DNA from: Chromobacterium haemolyticum DSM 19808
GTDB lineage: Bacteria > Pseudomonadota > Gammaproteobacteria > Burkholderiales > Chromobacteriaceae
Assembly (NCBI RefSeq): GCF_000711885.1
Contig: NZ_JONK01000032.1
Coordinates: 1 to 60,447, forward strand
DNA length: 60,447 bases
Direction: 5' to 3'
In this document: piece after piece, positions 45,380 through 53,937 of the stretch
Layout: each line of letters starts with the position of its first letter
Position numbering within the stretch: the first letter of the stretch is position 1
Notes under the pieces: model-generated
What the model was told of the DNA's origin: nothing
Seen by the model: the letters and a program-made list of their open reading frames with translations, nothing else
Database searches by the model: none
Program-made: the position numbers and the translations under genes

Positions 45380-48058
45380 TCAGAACTTGTGGTTCAACTC
45401 AACCCACCACTGGCGGCCATAGGGCAGATAACTGCCCACCGGGTAGTAAGGCCAGCCGCTGGTGTCGTCGCGCTTGATGGTGTCCAGCACATTGTTGACG
45501 ATAAGCCCCACCGACGTCCGCTTGTTCCACTGGTACTGAGTGCTGAAATTGGCCAAGACCGTGGGCGTGAGATTGCCGTTGCCGCTGGCCTTGGGAATCT
45601 TGCCGTAGCGGGTCAGCAGCACGGTGGACGACCACGGGCCAATGTCCCAGGTCAGGCTGGTATCCAGCTTGTCCGGCCAATCGGTGTTTTCCGGATCGTT
45701 CAACATATTCTTTTCCGCATCGCCGGCAAACTGCTGGTAAGTGTGCTTCAACACCTTGGTGTAATTGGCTTTCAGCAGGAAGCCGCCCCAGTTGGCGGTT
45801 TTCCAGCGCAGCTTGCCTGCGATGTCGAAACCGCTGGTGCGCTCGCTGGCCGCGTTGATAGGGTTGACGACGATCTGCTTGATCGCGCCCGGATTGATCA
45901 AGGCATTGGCTGGATTGCGCTGCACCCGGCGCAATGTGTCCTGGCACAGCTGGGATGACGCGTCCAGCATGCCGGCGCGGCACAGCGCCTCGTCGCGCAG
46001 CAGTTTGTCGCCGCTCAGGTCGGTGACCAGATCGTTGATGGCGATATCCCAGTAATCCACCGAAATATCCGCGCTGCTGCTGGGCGACCACACAAAGCCG
46101 AAACCGTAGGACTTGCCGTTTTCCGGCTTCAACGTCGCGTTGCCGTTCTTCACGTAATCCGCGCCGGGCGACATGCTTTTGTAGTCGCAGCTGGCCAGCG
46201 GTTGGCCGGCCTGGGCGCAGCGCCAGTAATCGGTGCTGGACGAGTAATAACCGCGGCTCTGGGTCAGGAACAGGTAATTCATGTCCGGCGCGCGGAAGCT
46301 GGTGGCGTAACTGCCGCGCAGCAGCAGCGTGTTCAGGGGCCGGAATTCCAGGCCGGCGCCGTAAGTGAACTTGCCCGCGCTGCTGTCCGGCAGTTGGTAG
46401 CGGTCGTAGCGGCCGGACAGGGTCAGGTTCAACTGCTTGAACACCGGGATGTACAGTTCGCTGCCCGCCGCCTGACGCGAGCGGGTGCCGCCGGCGTGCA
46501 CGGCCGGCGAGGTGTTGTAGAAGGCGCCCTGGTTGATCAATGGGTCCGGATCGTTGCTGAAGCCCTGGCTGCCCCATTCCAGCGTGCCGGCCAGCTTCAC
46601 CGCGCCGGCTGGCAGCTTGAACAACTCGCCGCTGCCGCTCAGGCTCAGCGCCTGCAGCCAGGACTTGTTCTGGCTCACCGAGCGCCCGGCGATGCTGTCG
46701 AACTCCGCCTGCGTCAGCCGGCGGTTGAACGGCCCGGCCGACGGCGCGTAAATCGGCACGCCCTTGGCGTCCACGCCCTGCTGCTGGCCCAGGAAGAAGC
46801 TGTCCGCATTGGCCAGCAGCCGCGGCGCGATGTTCTGACTGGTGTAGATCGACGCGTTGTAAGCGGCTTCATAACTCCAGCTGCTGTCCGGCACCGCGCC
46901 GCGCAGGCCGAACGTCAGGTTGGCCGCCACATCGTCCCACTTGCGGTTGTAACGGCTGGCGCCGCCCATCTCCTCCGGCGACAGCAGCCGGGTCCAGGCC
47001 TCGTAGCGGCCGTTGTTCTGGTTCAGGAAATAGCCGCCGTTGCCGCCGGCGGAGGTCCAACTGGGGCCGCGGGTGTTGTTCTCGCTGTGATTGAAGGCCA
47101 GCAGCGCGTCGCCAAAGAGTTCAAGGTGATCGTTGAGCGCGTAGTTCAGGCTCAGATAACCGTTTTGGCTTTGGTTGGCGGTCTGCACCGTCCAGTACGA
47201 GGCCTTGGCCAGCGGGCTGGCGCAGACATTGGTCTTGCTGGTGCGGTAAGCGCGCACGCTGCCGGCGTACAGGCCGCCCAGGTCGCCGCAAGTCGAGCCG
47301 GGATCGATGAATTTGCCGGTCTTCACATCTTTCTGAGACCACACCGTGGTGGGGGCCGCGCCGTTGACGGTATTGTCCGCCATGAAGCCGCGCTGGCGCG
47401 ACCAGATCGGGTTGCGCTGGCTTAACTCCAGCGCGTAGACCAGGTTCAGCTTGTCCCAGCTCTTGCCGCCGCTCAGCTGCAGGCGCAGGTTTTCGCCGCC
47501 GTGATGCTCGCTGCCGCCGGCCTTGACGTTGACCGTGGTGCCGTCGGCCTTCTTCTTCAGGATCACATTGACCACGCCGGCAATGGCGTCGGAGCCGTAA
47601 ATCGCCGACGCGCCGCCATTGAGCACCTCGATGCGCTCAATCATCGCCGCCGGGATATTGGCCAGATTGACGAAGTTGACCGAACCCTCGTAAGCCACCG
47701 GGTAATCGGCGATGCGGCGGCCGTTGAGCAAGGTCAGCGTATGGTTGGGGCCCAGTCCGCGCAGGCTGATGGCGTTGGCGGCCGGGGTGAAGGTATTCCC
47801 GAAATCCGCGCCCTGGGTGAAGCCGGTGTTCTGCGCCAGATTGTTCAGCGCGTCGTAAACATTGGTATAACCCTGTTTTTCGATATCGGCCCCGGTCAAC
47901 ACCGTGACCCCGGTGGCGCCTTCCTTGCCGGCGCGCGCAATGCGCGAACCGGTGATAGTGACGCTGTCCAGCGTGTTGCCGTCGCTGGCCAGCACCGGCA
48001 AGGCTTGCCCTGCCAAGGCCAGCGCCAGCGCGGAGAGAGTGAAATGTGGATATGCCAT
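45380..48058 (-). CDS. TonB-dependent outer-membrane receptor
   Basis: An 892-residue receptor. Signal peptide MAYPHFTLSALALALAGQALPVLA, then a TonB-box-like LDSVTITGSRI. The plug domain follows (VTVLTGADIEKQGYTNVYDALNNLAQ, ISLRGLGPNHTLTLLNGRRIADYP, IERIEVLNGGASAIYGSDAIAGVVNVILKK), then the 22-strand barrel, ending in an aromatic residue (WWVELNHKF). The GSRI/NGRR style is that of the large family found in Xanthomonas-like receptors for diverse ligands, not clearly FepA/FhuA. A siderophore role is possible given the NRPS nearby, but cannot be shown here. Confidence 0.88.
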   Translation of the reverse strand: MAYPHFTLSALALALAGQALPVLASDGNTLDSVTITGSRIARAGKEGATGVTVLTGADIEKQGYTNVYDALNNLAQNTGFTQGADFGNTFTPAANAISLRGLGPNHTLTLLNGRRIADYPVAYEGSVNFVNLANIPAAMIERIEVLNGGASAIYGSDAIAGVVNVILKKKADGTTVNVKAGGSEHHGGENLRLQLSGGKSWDKLNLVYALELSQRNPIWSRQRGFMADNTVNGAAPTTVWSQKDVKTGKFIDPGSTCGDLGGLYAGSVRAYRTSKTNVCASPLAKASYWTVQTANQSQNGYLSLNYALNDHLELFGDALLAFNHSENNTRGPSWTSAGGNGGYFLNQNNGRYEAWTRLLSPEEMGGASRYNRKWDDVAANLTFGLRGAVPDSSWSYEAAYNASIYTSQNIAPRLLANADSFFLGQQQGVDAKGVPIYAPSAGPFNRRLTQAEFDSIAGRSVSQNKSWLQALSLSGSGELFKLPAGAVKLAGTLEWGSQGFSNDPDPLINQGAFYNTSPAVHAGGTRSRQAAGSELYIPVFKQLNLTLSGRYDRYQLPDSSAGKFTYGAGLEFRPLNTLLLRGSYATSFRAPDMNYLFLTQSRGYYSSSTDYWRCAQAGQPLASCDYKSMSPGADYVKNGNATLKPENGKSYGFGFVWSPSSSADISVDYWDIAINDLVTDLSGDKLLRDEALCRAGMLDASSQLCQDTLRRVQRNPANALINPGAIKQIVVNPINAASERTSGFDIAGKLRWKTANWGGFLLKANYTKVLKHTYQQFAGDAEKNMLNDPENTDWPDKLDTSLTWDIGPWSSTVLLTRYGKIPKASGNGNLTPTVLANFSTQYQWNKRTSVGLIVNNVLDTIKRDDTSGWPYYPVGSYLPYGRQWWVELNHKF

Positions 48059-48151
48059 CGTGGAACGCCGGCTGGGCCGGCCCTTTCTTGATTTTGGAAA
48101 ACAAAATCTAGCACAATTGCATATATGTTAAAAATCTGGAAAATTAGATTG

Positions 48152-48170
48152 TTATTCAAATTGAGAATAA
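48152..48170. promoter_or_regulatory. Palindrome upstream of the TonB receptor
   Basis: TTATTC-AAATTGA-GAATAA, a perfect 6-bp inverted repeat with 7-bp centre, about 95 bp before the start codon in an AT-rich region. It overlaps GAGAATAAT, a possible Fur half-site, but does not match the 19-bp Fur consensus well. Confidence 0.4.
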
Positions 48171-48207
48171 TGTGATTGGAAGGATTGCGGGGAGGGATTG
48201 GGGAGCC

Positions 48208-49498
48208 TTTCTAGGCTGCCTGTCCGGCAGAGAACAGTCCACGCCATAGCCTGTTGTGCCCCAATACTTTCTAAGCTGCCTATCCGGCAGAGAACATGGA
48301 CGACTACCATTGCATCCGCGTCGCCCATTTCTAAGCTGCCTATCCGGCAGAGAACGCAAGGGCCACGGTAGGGCTTTCACTCAGCAATTTCTAAGCTGCC
48401 TATCCGGCAGAGAACCCATAGAAGCGCACAGACCCAGTGGCTGGTTCTTTCTAAGCTACCTATCCGGCAGAGAACGGCGGGCACAAAACGCCCGCATGGG
48501 GCCCCTATTTCTAAGCTGCCTATCCGGCAGAGAACGGCGGGCGTTTCGCAACAGCCGCAGATTCTAATTTCTAAGCTGCCTGTCCGGCAGAGAACACCGC
48601 ACCCACGCACAAGGCGGCTCGCGTGATTTTCTAAGCTGCCTGTCCGGCAGAGAACCTGTTGATACCGGAGCCGTTAGGATTGTTGTTTTTCTAAGCTGCC
48701 TGTCCGGCAGAGAACTGCTTGGCCATCACGCGAGCCGCCTTGTGCGTTTTCTAAGCTGCCTGTCCGGCAGAGAACTACAACATCGAGCAGGCATTGCGCG
48801 CGCCATCTTTCTAAGCTGCCTGTCCGGCAGAGAACCTAGTGGCGGATGGCTCGCTCGTGGGGCGGCGTTTCTAAGCTGCCTGTCCGGCAGAGAACACGGA
48901 TCACTACAACGGACACTTTGAACTTTTTTTTCTAAGCTGCCTGTCCGGCAGAGAACCGCTAGCGGGACTTGCGGAGCGCCCTCCTCTTTTTCTAAGCTGC
49001 CTGTCCGGCAGAGAACACGGGTAGGGGGCGTCAGCCTGTGTGGGTCAATTTCTAAGCTGCCTGTCCGGCAGAGAACCGTATCGTTCTATTAATCGAAAGA
49101 TGCACCATTTTCTAAGCTGCCTGTCCGGCAGAGAACAGATGTGATCACCGTCCTTTTCATGCGTTTGATTTCTAAGCTGCCTGTCCGGCAGAGAACCTCA
49201 ACGTCCAGCCGGCTCAGGCTCCCCAGTCTTTCTAAGCTGCCTGTCCGGCAGAGAACGTTGGGTAATAAATACGATATCAACGCCTTTGTTTTCTAAGCTG
49301 CCTGTCCGGCAGAGAACTCCGCATGAGTGTTCATTGACCTGGACGGGCATTTCTAAGCTGCCTGTCCGGCAGAGAACATCGATTACATCTCGATCTCGCA
49401 GCTGCATCCGTTTCTAAGCTGCCTGTCCGGCAGAGAACGCTGGCGACAGTAGAAACTTGAAGCGGCCACTTTTCTAAGCTGCCTGTCCGGCAGAGAAC
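48208..49498 (-). CRISPR. Type I-F CRISPR array 1 (22 repeats, 21 spacers)
   Basis: 28-nt repeats at 60-61 bp period; spacers are 32 nt, three of them 33. In crRNA sense (minus strand) repeats start GTTCT and end CTTAGAAA with the Csy4 hairpin CTGCC-GGACA-GGCAG. Transcription leftwards is supported by csy4 upstream on the same strand and by the degenerate first repeat at 48208-48235 (TAGG for TAAG). Repeats 2-6 (48268-48535) have loop GGATA; repeat 5 (48448-48475) also has a base change in the stem region; repeats 7-22 and repeat 1 have GGACA. The leader-proximal end is at 49498. Spacers at 48596-48627 and 48716-48747 are reverse complements over 23 nt. Confidence 0.98.
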
Positions 49499-49627
49499 TA
49501 GACCCTTTCTCCCGCAAACCCGCGCCAGCCGGGGAAAGCATCGCTTTCCCCAATAAAAACCCTTTTATCCCGCCCCGCGCCAAGCCATTGATTTAAAAGG
49601 CTTGGCGGTGGGGCTGGAAAAAAAGGG
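49499..49627 (-). promoter_or_regulatory. Leader of CRISPR array 1 with an IHF site
   Basis: The 129 bp between csy4 and the array. On the minus strand it holds AATCAATGGCTTG (49581-49593), a perfect match to the IHF consensus WATCAANNNNTTR, 83 bp from the first repeat. Two hairpins overlap it or follow: CGCCAAGCC/GGCTTGGCG (49578-49607) and GGGGAAAGC/GCTTTCCCC (49533-49553). IHF is known to be required for I-F spacer integration in studied systems. Confidence 0.7.
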
Positions 49628-50185
49628 TTAGAACCACGGCACGGTGGCGTCGGGGCTGAGGCCGAAGGTGTTGAAGCGGCCGCTGTGGGTGGCTGGGGCC
49701 GGGCGTTGTTCGATGTGCAACTGATAGCGCTGGCCGGTGCTGGCGCTGTTGAGGGTGAGGAAGGGCAGGGTTAGCCGGCGGGCGGCGCTGTCCGGGAAGC
49801 GCTGCGCGGCTTCTTCCGCGCTGATGCCCAGCCGCCGCACCAGCCGGCGGCGTTCCTTGTCCGGATTGGTCTTGGCCTGTTTGCGCCGCACCTGCCAGGC
49901 TTCCGCCTGAGGCGGCACCGGCTGGATGGCGGCCAGCGCGATGTGGTCGCGCATGCCGCTGAGCCAGTCGCCGGCCATCAGCCGCTGCAAGGCGGCGTGG
50001 CCGCCGTGCAGGCGCAGGGTGTCGCCCAGCGCGGCGGCCGGGGCCGCGCGCGGGAAACTGACGCCGATGTCGTCGCGGTCTTGCTCGCTCAGCGCGCGGT
50101 GCAGCTTGGCGAACAGCGCGTTCATCAGCAGCGTGGGCGCAAACTCCGGGTCCGGGCGCAGCCGGATGTCCAGGTAATGATCCAT
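49628..50185 (-). CDS. csy4: Type I-F CRISPR endoribonuclease Csy4 (Cas6f)
   Basis: Cuts the pre-crRNA at the base of each repeat hairpin and stays on the 3' end of the crRNA. The 185-residue product closely follows the P. aeruginosa protein (187): MDHYLDIRLRPDPEF start, catalytic His29 (AKLHRAL), the active-site serine region NSASTGQ (Ser147/Ser149), and the arginine-rich helix that reads the stem (QAKTNPDKERRRLVRR). Catalysis should be intact. Last of csy1-csy2-csy3-csy4, 3 bp after csy3 and next to array 1. Confidence 0.96.
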   Translation of the reverse strand: MDHYLDIRLRPDPEFAPTLLMNALFAKLHRALSEQDRDDIGVSFPRAAPAAALGDTLRLHGGHAALQRLMAGDWLSGMRDHIALAAIQPVPPQAEAWQVRRKQAKTNPDKERRRLVRRLGISAEEAAQRFPDSAARRLTLPFLTLNSASTGQRYQLHIEQRPAPATHSGRFNTFGLSPDATVPWF

Positions 50186-50188
50186 GGC

Positions 50189-51226
50189 TTACTCCGCCGC
50201 GCCGAACACGCCGCCGCGGATCAGCGTGGCCAGCACAAAGTGCTGGTCATGCTGCGACGGAGCCTGGTCTTTCAGTACCCAGTTGTCCAGCAGGGTGTAG
50301 AAGTCGGACTTGGCCTTGGGCTGGCGGCAGGCCTTGCCCAGCGTGGTGACCGAGCCGTAGGGCTCCACCGCGATGGGGCCGAGTTGCTCGGCTTCCGGGT
50401 GCCAGTCGTCTATGGTGCGGATGGCGTTGCCCAGTTTCTGCGAGTGGATGGCGGCAATCTTCAGCGCCCCTTGCTCAATGGCGTACAGGGTCTTGCTCTT
50501 GTCGCCGCGGCCGCGCTCCAGTACCAGTTCCTGCGAGGGGAACACTTCCTGGCCGGCGCCCAGCCGCGCAAAGGCGGTGATTTGCAACAGCAGATGGCGC
50601 TGACCGGCCAGGCCGGCGGCGATGGCGGCGGCCAGCTGTTCCAGCGCGGCGGCCTGGCTGCCGGGGTCGAAGTGGCGCAGGGACAGCGCCAGCGCGTCGA
50701 ATTGCCATTGCTGCGCCGGCTGGCCTTGCTCCAGCAGCGCCACCCGCACCTCCACCTGCTCCGCGCCCACGCGGTTGCGCCACAGGAAGCGGCCGTTGGC
50801 CAGGTTGCAGGCATAGCGGCGCGCCAGCTCGGCAAAGCCGTGGGCTTGCACATAGCCGGCCACGGTGGCGCGCAGCTTGGCCTGGTAGGCGCTGTCGTTG
50901 CAGGCGGACGGCGCGCCGACATTGCCCAATACCCGCAGCGTGAAGCTGACTTTCAAGGTGTCCGCATGGTGCGGCAGCGCGGCCACGTCCACGGTTTGCA
51001 GATTGGGGTTTTCAATCTGCGCGTCCAGCTTGGCCGGGTCCTGATCCTTGGTTTTCAGGCGGTTGGAAATGGTGCCGCGCACGGATTTTTCGATGACCCT
51101 GACCGGCTCCCAGCCGGCGTGCTGCTCGCGCTGTTGCCAGTCGCCGGCGTGGAACAAGGCGTCGGACGGGTCCAGCTTGCGTTCAAAGGCCAATACGGTA
51201 GCGGTTTTCAGCGGTGCGGTGCTCAT
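50189..51226 (-). CDS. csy3: Type I-F Cascade backbone Csy3 (Cas7f)
   Basis: Six copies of this protein form the helical backbone along the crRNA spacer. The 345-residue product matches Csy3 (about 340 in P. aeruginosa), with [19 protein letters not shown] at the start, [35 protein letters not shown] and later [18 protein letters not shown]. It lies 12 bp after csy2 and is in one operon with it. Confidence 0.95.
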   Translation of the reverse strand: MSTAPLKTATVLAFERKLDPSDALFHAGDWQQREQHAGWEPVRVIEKSVRGTISNRLKTKDQDPAKLDAQIENPNLQTVDVAALPHHADTLKVSFTLRVLGNVGAPSACNDSAYQAKLRATVAGYVQAHGFAELARRYACNLANGRFLWRNRVGAEQVEVRVALLEQGQPAQQWQFDALALSLRHFDPGSQAAALEQLAAAIAAGLAGQRHLLLQITAFARLGAGQEVFPSQELVLERGRGDKSKTLYAIEQGALKIAAIHSQKLGNAIRTIDDWHPEAEQLGPIAVEPYGSVTTLGKACRQPKAKSDFYTLLDNWVLKDQAPSQHDQHFVLATLIRGGVFGAAE

Positions 51227-51238
51227 GAGGCTTCCTTT

Positions 51239-52237
51239 CTAGTCTTCTATTTCCAAGGTGGCGGCGTAATCATTGCGGCAGCGGTACAAGCCGCTGGCGG
51301 TGTCGTCGTCGGCGTACCACAGCAACTGGGCGACATCGTGCAGCCGGTGCGGGCTGACCCATTCGCCCAGCGAATACAGGCTTTCCACAAAGCGGAACGG
51401 CGTATGCGCGTCGCGGGCGTTGGCCACGCTGCCGGCCGGGTAGAGCGGGGACAGCGCGCCGTAGCCCACTGGCATCGGCACCGTCCAGCCCTGGCTGTGG
51501 CCGCGTTGGCTGCGCCATTCCAGCGTGCGGCGCGGCTCGCCGCCGGCCGGGTCGGCTTGTTCCTGCCAGTGCGGCGCGTGGTTGATGCGGGACAAGTCCA
51601 GCCAGGCGTCGAAGAGGTCTGTCTGCGGCTGGCTGGCGCGCAGGGCGGCCAGGTGGCTTTGCAGCAGGTCGTCGCGGGATACCAGCGCAAAGCCGGGCAG
51701 CAGGCTGCGTCGCAATTGGCGGAATTGTTCGCGTCGTTCCGTCTCGTTCTCGCTCAAGGTCATCAACTGCGGCGCGGGACGGCGGCGGCCGGGCAGCGGC
51801 GGTGTCACGCTGCCGCCGGCAATGCGCATGCCGTGCAGGGTGTCCGCCACCTGCCGCGCCAGTTCCGGCAGCTGTTCCTTGGGCGCGGCCAGCGCTTCGC
51901 CGGTGAGACCGAACAGCAGGCTGATGTCCAGATGAATGCGGCCTTCCTCCACGATGGCGGCGGTGGCGCCGTCCTTGTCCACCGGGTTGCGGCTGAGGTG
52001 GAAACCCTGGGTGTACGCGCCGCTGGTCTGCGGCTGGTAATGGTGGCAGACCACGCCCACCGCCTCGAACTGCAAATCCAGGCTGCCGGCCAGCTTGCGC
52101 TCCAGCGCCTGGGCCAGGCCGGTGAAGGCGGTAATGGCCGGAAAGCCCCAAGTGAAGGGGCTGGAGATGGCGTTGGCGTTTTGCACCCGCAGCCGGGGCA
52201 CGCTCAGCAGGCCGGTGATCACGGGCAGGGTGCTCAT
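51239..52237 (-). CDS. csy2: Type I-F Cascade subunit Csy2 (Cas5f)
   Basis: Binds the crRNA 5' handle together with Csy1. The 332-residue product begins MSTLPVITGLLSVPRLRVQNANAISSPFTWGFPAITAFTGLAQAL, the well conserved Csy2 opening. The ATG at 52237 overlaps the csy1 stop (ATGA); the frame extends further upstream but that part is csy1 read in another frame. Csy1 and Csy2 are separate proteins, unlike the fused Cas8f-Cas5f of transposon-borne I-F3 systems. Confidence 0.95.
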   Translation of the reverse strand: MSTLPVITGLLSVPRLRVQNANAISSPFTWGFPAITAFTGLAQALERKLAGSLDLQFEAVGVVCHHYQPQTSGAYTQGFHLSRNPVDKDGATAAIVEEGRIHLDISLLFGLTGEALAAPKEQLPELARQVADTLHGMRIAGGSVTPPLPGRRRPAPQLMTLSENETERREQFRQLRRSLLPGFALVSRDDLLQSHLAALRASQPQTDLFDAWLDLSRINHAPHWQEQADPAGGEPRRTLEWRSQRGHSQGWTVPMPVGYGALSPLYPAGSVANARDAHTPFRFVESLYSLGEWVSPHRLHDVAQLLWYADDDTASGLYRCRNDYAATLEIED

Positions 52238-53577
52238 GCTTGCTCCTTGGCCATGGCCGCCAGCTGGCGGCGGGTTTGATCGTGCTGGGCCTGCCAGCCC
52301 AGGTCTCCGGCCAACTCGCGCGCCCAGTGGCGGAATTCCGCGTCGCCCATCTCCAGCGGGCTGGCGTCGAATTGCTGGTTCAGCCAGCGACCGAAGCGCT
52401 TGGCCACTTCCAGCGGCCAGTCCTCGCCGTGCCAGCGCGCGGCAAAGTCCGCGTCGGCATCGGCGCGCCAAGGGTCCAGCCACAGCTGTTGGCATTCCGG
52501 CAGCCGGCAACGCGTGTCCGCGCTCCAGCCGGGCGGCAGGCCTTCGTGCATTTCCTTGCCGAACAGCAGCAGTTCCTCCAGCAGCGCGTCGCTTAGCTCG
52601 TCGCGGCGGTCGCGGGTGTCCATGATCTTGCGCGGTTGGCTTTCCAGGAAGGCGCGCAGTTGGCGGACCAGCCGGCGCACATCGTTGCGGCGGCCAAAGC
52701 GCAGCAGCGCGTCCTCGCTATTGAGCGGCGGTTTCAGGCCCAGGCTCCGCCACTGCGGCGGCAAGGAAGCCAGTAGATAGTTATTGCCCTTGCGTTCGCT
52801 ATTGAGCTGGGAAATATTCTGCGGCTTGGTGCCGCCCAGCTTCTGCACCGCCAGCTGCGGATAATCGCAATAGCCGTGCGGGTGATCGCGCTGTTCGCGG
52901 CGGGCCTGGCGCGCGGCCTTGGCGGCTTCTCCGAAGCGGTGCTCCTGGATGGTTTGGTACAGCCGTTGCGCCAGCGCGCTGGGGTAAAGCGGAGCCAGCA
53001 GGTGGTAGTGCTCGTCCTTGGCCGGCTCGTAACCCACCAGCCAATACACTTGCTTGGCGCGGCTGTGGCTGGCGGCCGCCGCGCCGGCGTCGGTTAGCGC
53101 GGCGAAGGCGGCGATCCAGGCTTGCGCCTGCTCGGGGTTGTCGCTGAGCGCGGCGGCCAAGTCGGCGTCCTGAGCCAAGGCCAGCGCCAGCAGGCTTTGG
53201 CCGTCGTGCTGTTGCTTCAGAAACTTGTACACATCCAGCGCGGCGGCGTTGCCCACCACGTCGTCGGCAAAATCCGCGCCCAGGCAGTGGCTGCCCACTT
53301 CGCGGCGCGGCGGCAGGGTGGAGGGCGGCGCGTACAGATTGCTGCCGCGGGCGTCTGGGTGGATGGCTTTAAGGGTATGGGTGGCGGCTTGCAGTTGGCC
53401 GGCGCGGCGGGCCGCGTCCGCCAGCCAGGCGGCGGGCTGGTGTTGGGCCAGCAGCGCTTCGCGCTTGGCGTCGTCGTCGGGTGCAAGCTTGTCCAGCTTG
53501 TCGTCGCGCCGTTGCCGGATGAAGTCGGCCATCAAGGCGCGTAGTGCGGTGGCGCGGGGCGTGAGGGTAGGGGGCAT
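52234..53577 (-). CDS. csy1: Type I-F Cascade large subunit Csy1 (Cas8f)
   Basis: The large subunit that recognises the CC PAM and recruits the Cas2-3 nuclease. The 447-residue product (about 434 in P. aeruginosa) has the acidic-basic N-terminal region, GSHCLGADFADDVVGNAAALDVYKFL, VYWLVGYEPAKDEHYHLLAPLYPSALAQRLYQ, GGTKPQNISQLNSERKGNNYLLASLPPQW and the C-terminal HWARELAGDLGWQAQHD, all typical. AAGGA lies 5 bp before the ATG. In canonical loci cas1 and cas2-3 come immediately before csy1; here they are absent and a short leader is found. Confidence 0.95.
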   Translation of the reverse strand: MPPTLTPRATALRALMADFIRQRRDDKLDKLAPDDDAKREALLAQHQPAAWLADAARRAGQLQAATHTLKAIHPDARGSNLYAPPSTLPPRREVGSHCLGADFADDVVGNAAALDVYKFLKQQHDGQSLLALALAQDADLAAALSDNPEQAQAWIAAFAALTDAGAAAASHSRAKQVYWLVGYEPAKDEHYHLLAPLYPSALAQRLYQTIQEHRFGEAAKAARQARREQRDHPHGYCDYPQLAVQKLGGTKPQNISQLNSERKGNNYLLASLPPQWRSLGLKPPLNSEDALLRFGRRNDVRRLVRQLRAFLESQPRKIMDTRDRRDELSDALLEELLLFGKEMHEGLPPGWSADTRCRLPECQQLWLDPWRADADADFAARWHGEDWPLEVAKRFGRWLNQQFDASPLEMGDAEFRHWARELAGDLGWQAQHDQTRRQLAAMAKEQA

Positions 53578-53598
53578 GGCTGTCCTTGGATCACAAAG

Positions 53599-53681
53599 TC
53601 AGAAACAAACAGCTACGCGGCCCCGGCGCGATTGGGCTGCCGGGGCCTTGGCTTGGTGTTTCATTGCATACTCATCCTCCT
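53599..53681 (-). promoter_or_regulatory. csy operon leader with tiny ORFs and a GC hairpin
   Basis: On the minus strand a perfect AGGAGG (53676-53681) is followed by ATGAGTATGCAATGAAA, which contains three ATGs: two reading MSMQ-stop and MQ-stop (ending at 53661), and a third at 53664 overlapping their TGA that opens a 21-codon frame (MKHQAKAP...VAVCF) to 53599. Inside it is a perfect 9-bp hairpin GGCCCCGGC/GCCGGGGCC (53619-53647). csy1 starts 21 bp later. The layout resembles a translated leader; function is not proven. Confidence 0.4.
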
Positions 53682-53937
53682 GTTATGCAAGGGATTGGGA
53701 TGGGGGCGTTTTTTAGGCCCATTCGATTGGTATGACGTCTACTAGTGTGCCTGCGGCGAGATCGTATTGGAATGGACTGTGGTCTTGATTTACTTGATTT
53801 GCATCATGCGGTGGAGGGGCTCAGTTTAGAAGGAGGCATGCCGTTGGGGAGACGGCGTGGGCTGTGTGGCGGCTTGACGCAGACAGCCACGCAAGGTTTG
53901 ATTCCGCCCCTTGCCCATGGAATGAAACGAACCGTAG
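53682..53937. other. Gene-poor stretch upstream of csy1 with a possible coding remnant
   Basis: No intact gene is supported. On the minus strand a frame of 35 codons ends at 53713 (tail ...LVDVIPIEWA) and looks protein-like in composition, but it is closed by a TGA at 53821-53823 and has no start. It could be the 3' remnant of a deleted gene, perhaps one that once stood before csy1. AT content is somewhat higher than in the flanking genes. Confidence 0.3.

Noticed and set aside
45380-48058. Naming the TonB receptor as the uptake partner of the NRPS siderophore
   Set aside because: The receptor type is not clearly siderophore-specific and the two genes are 6 kb apart with the CRISPR locus between.
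48476-48567. Spacers 5 and 6 of array 1 as a second pair from one target (both start GGCGGGC)
   Set aside because: The shared bases stop after about ten positions and do not form a consistent overlap on either strand.
49943-52279. 778-codon plus-strand frame across csy4-csy3-csy2
   Set aside because: Antisense shadow of the csy genes; Ala/Gly/Gln/Arg-rich without domains.
49628-53577. Tn7-like CRISPR-associated transposon (I-F3)
   Set aside because: Csy1 and Csy2 are separate full-length proteins and no tniQ, tnsA, tnsB or tnsC is present.
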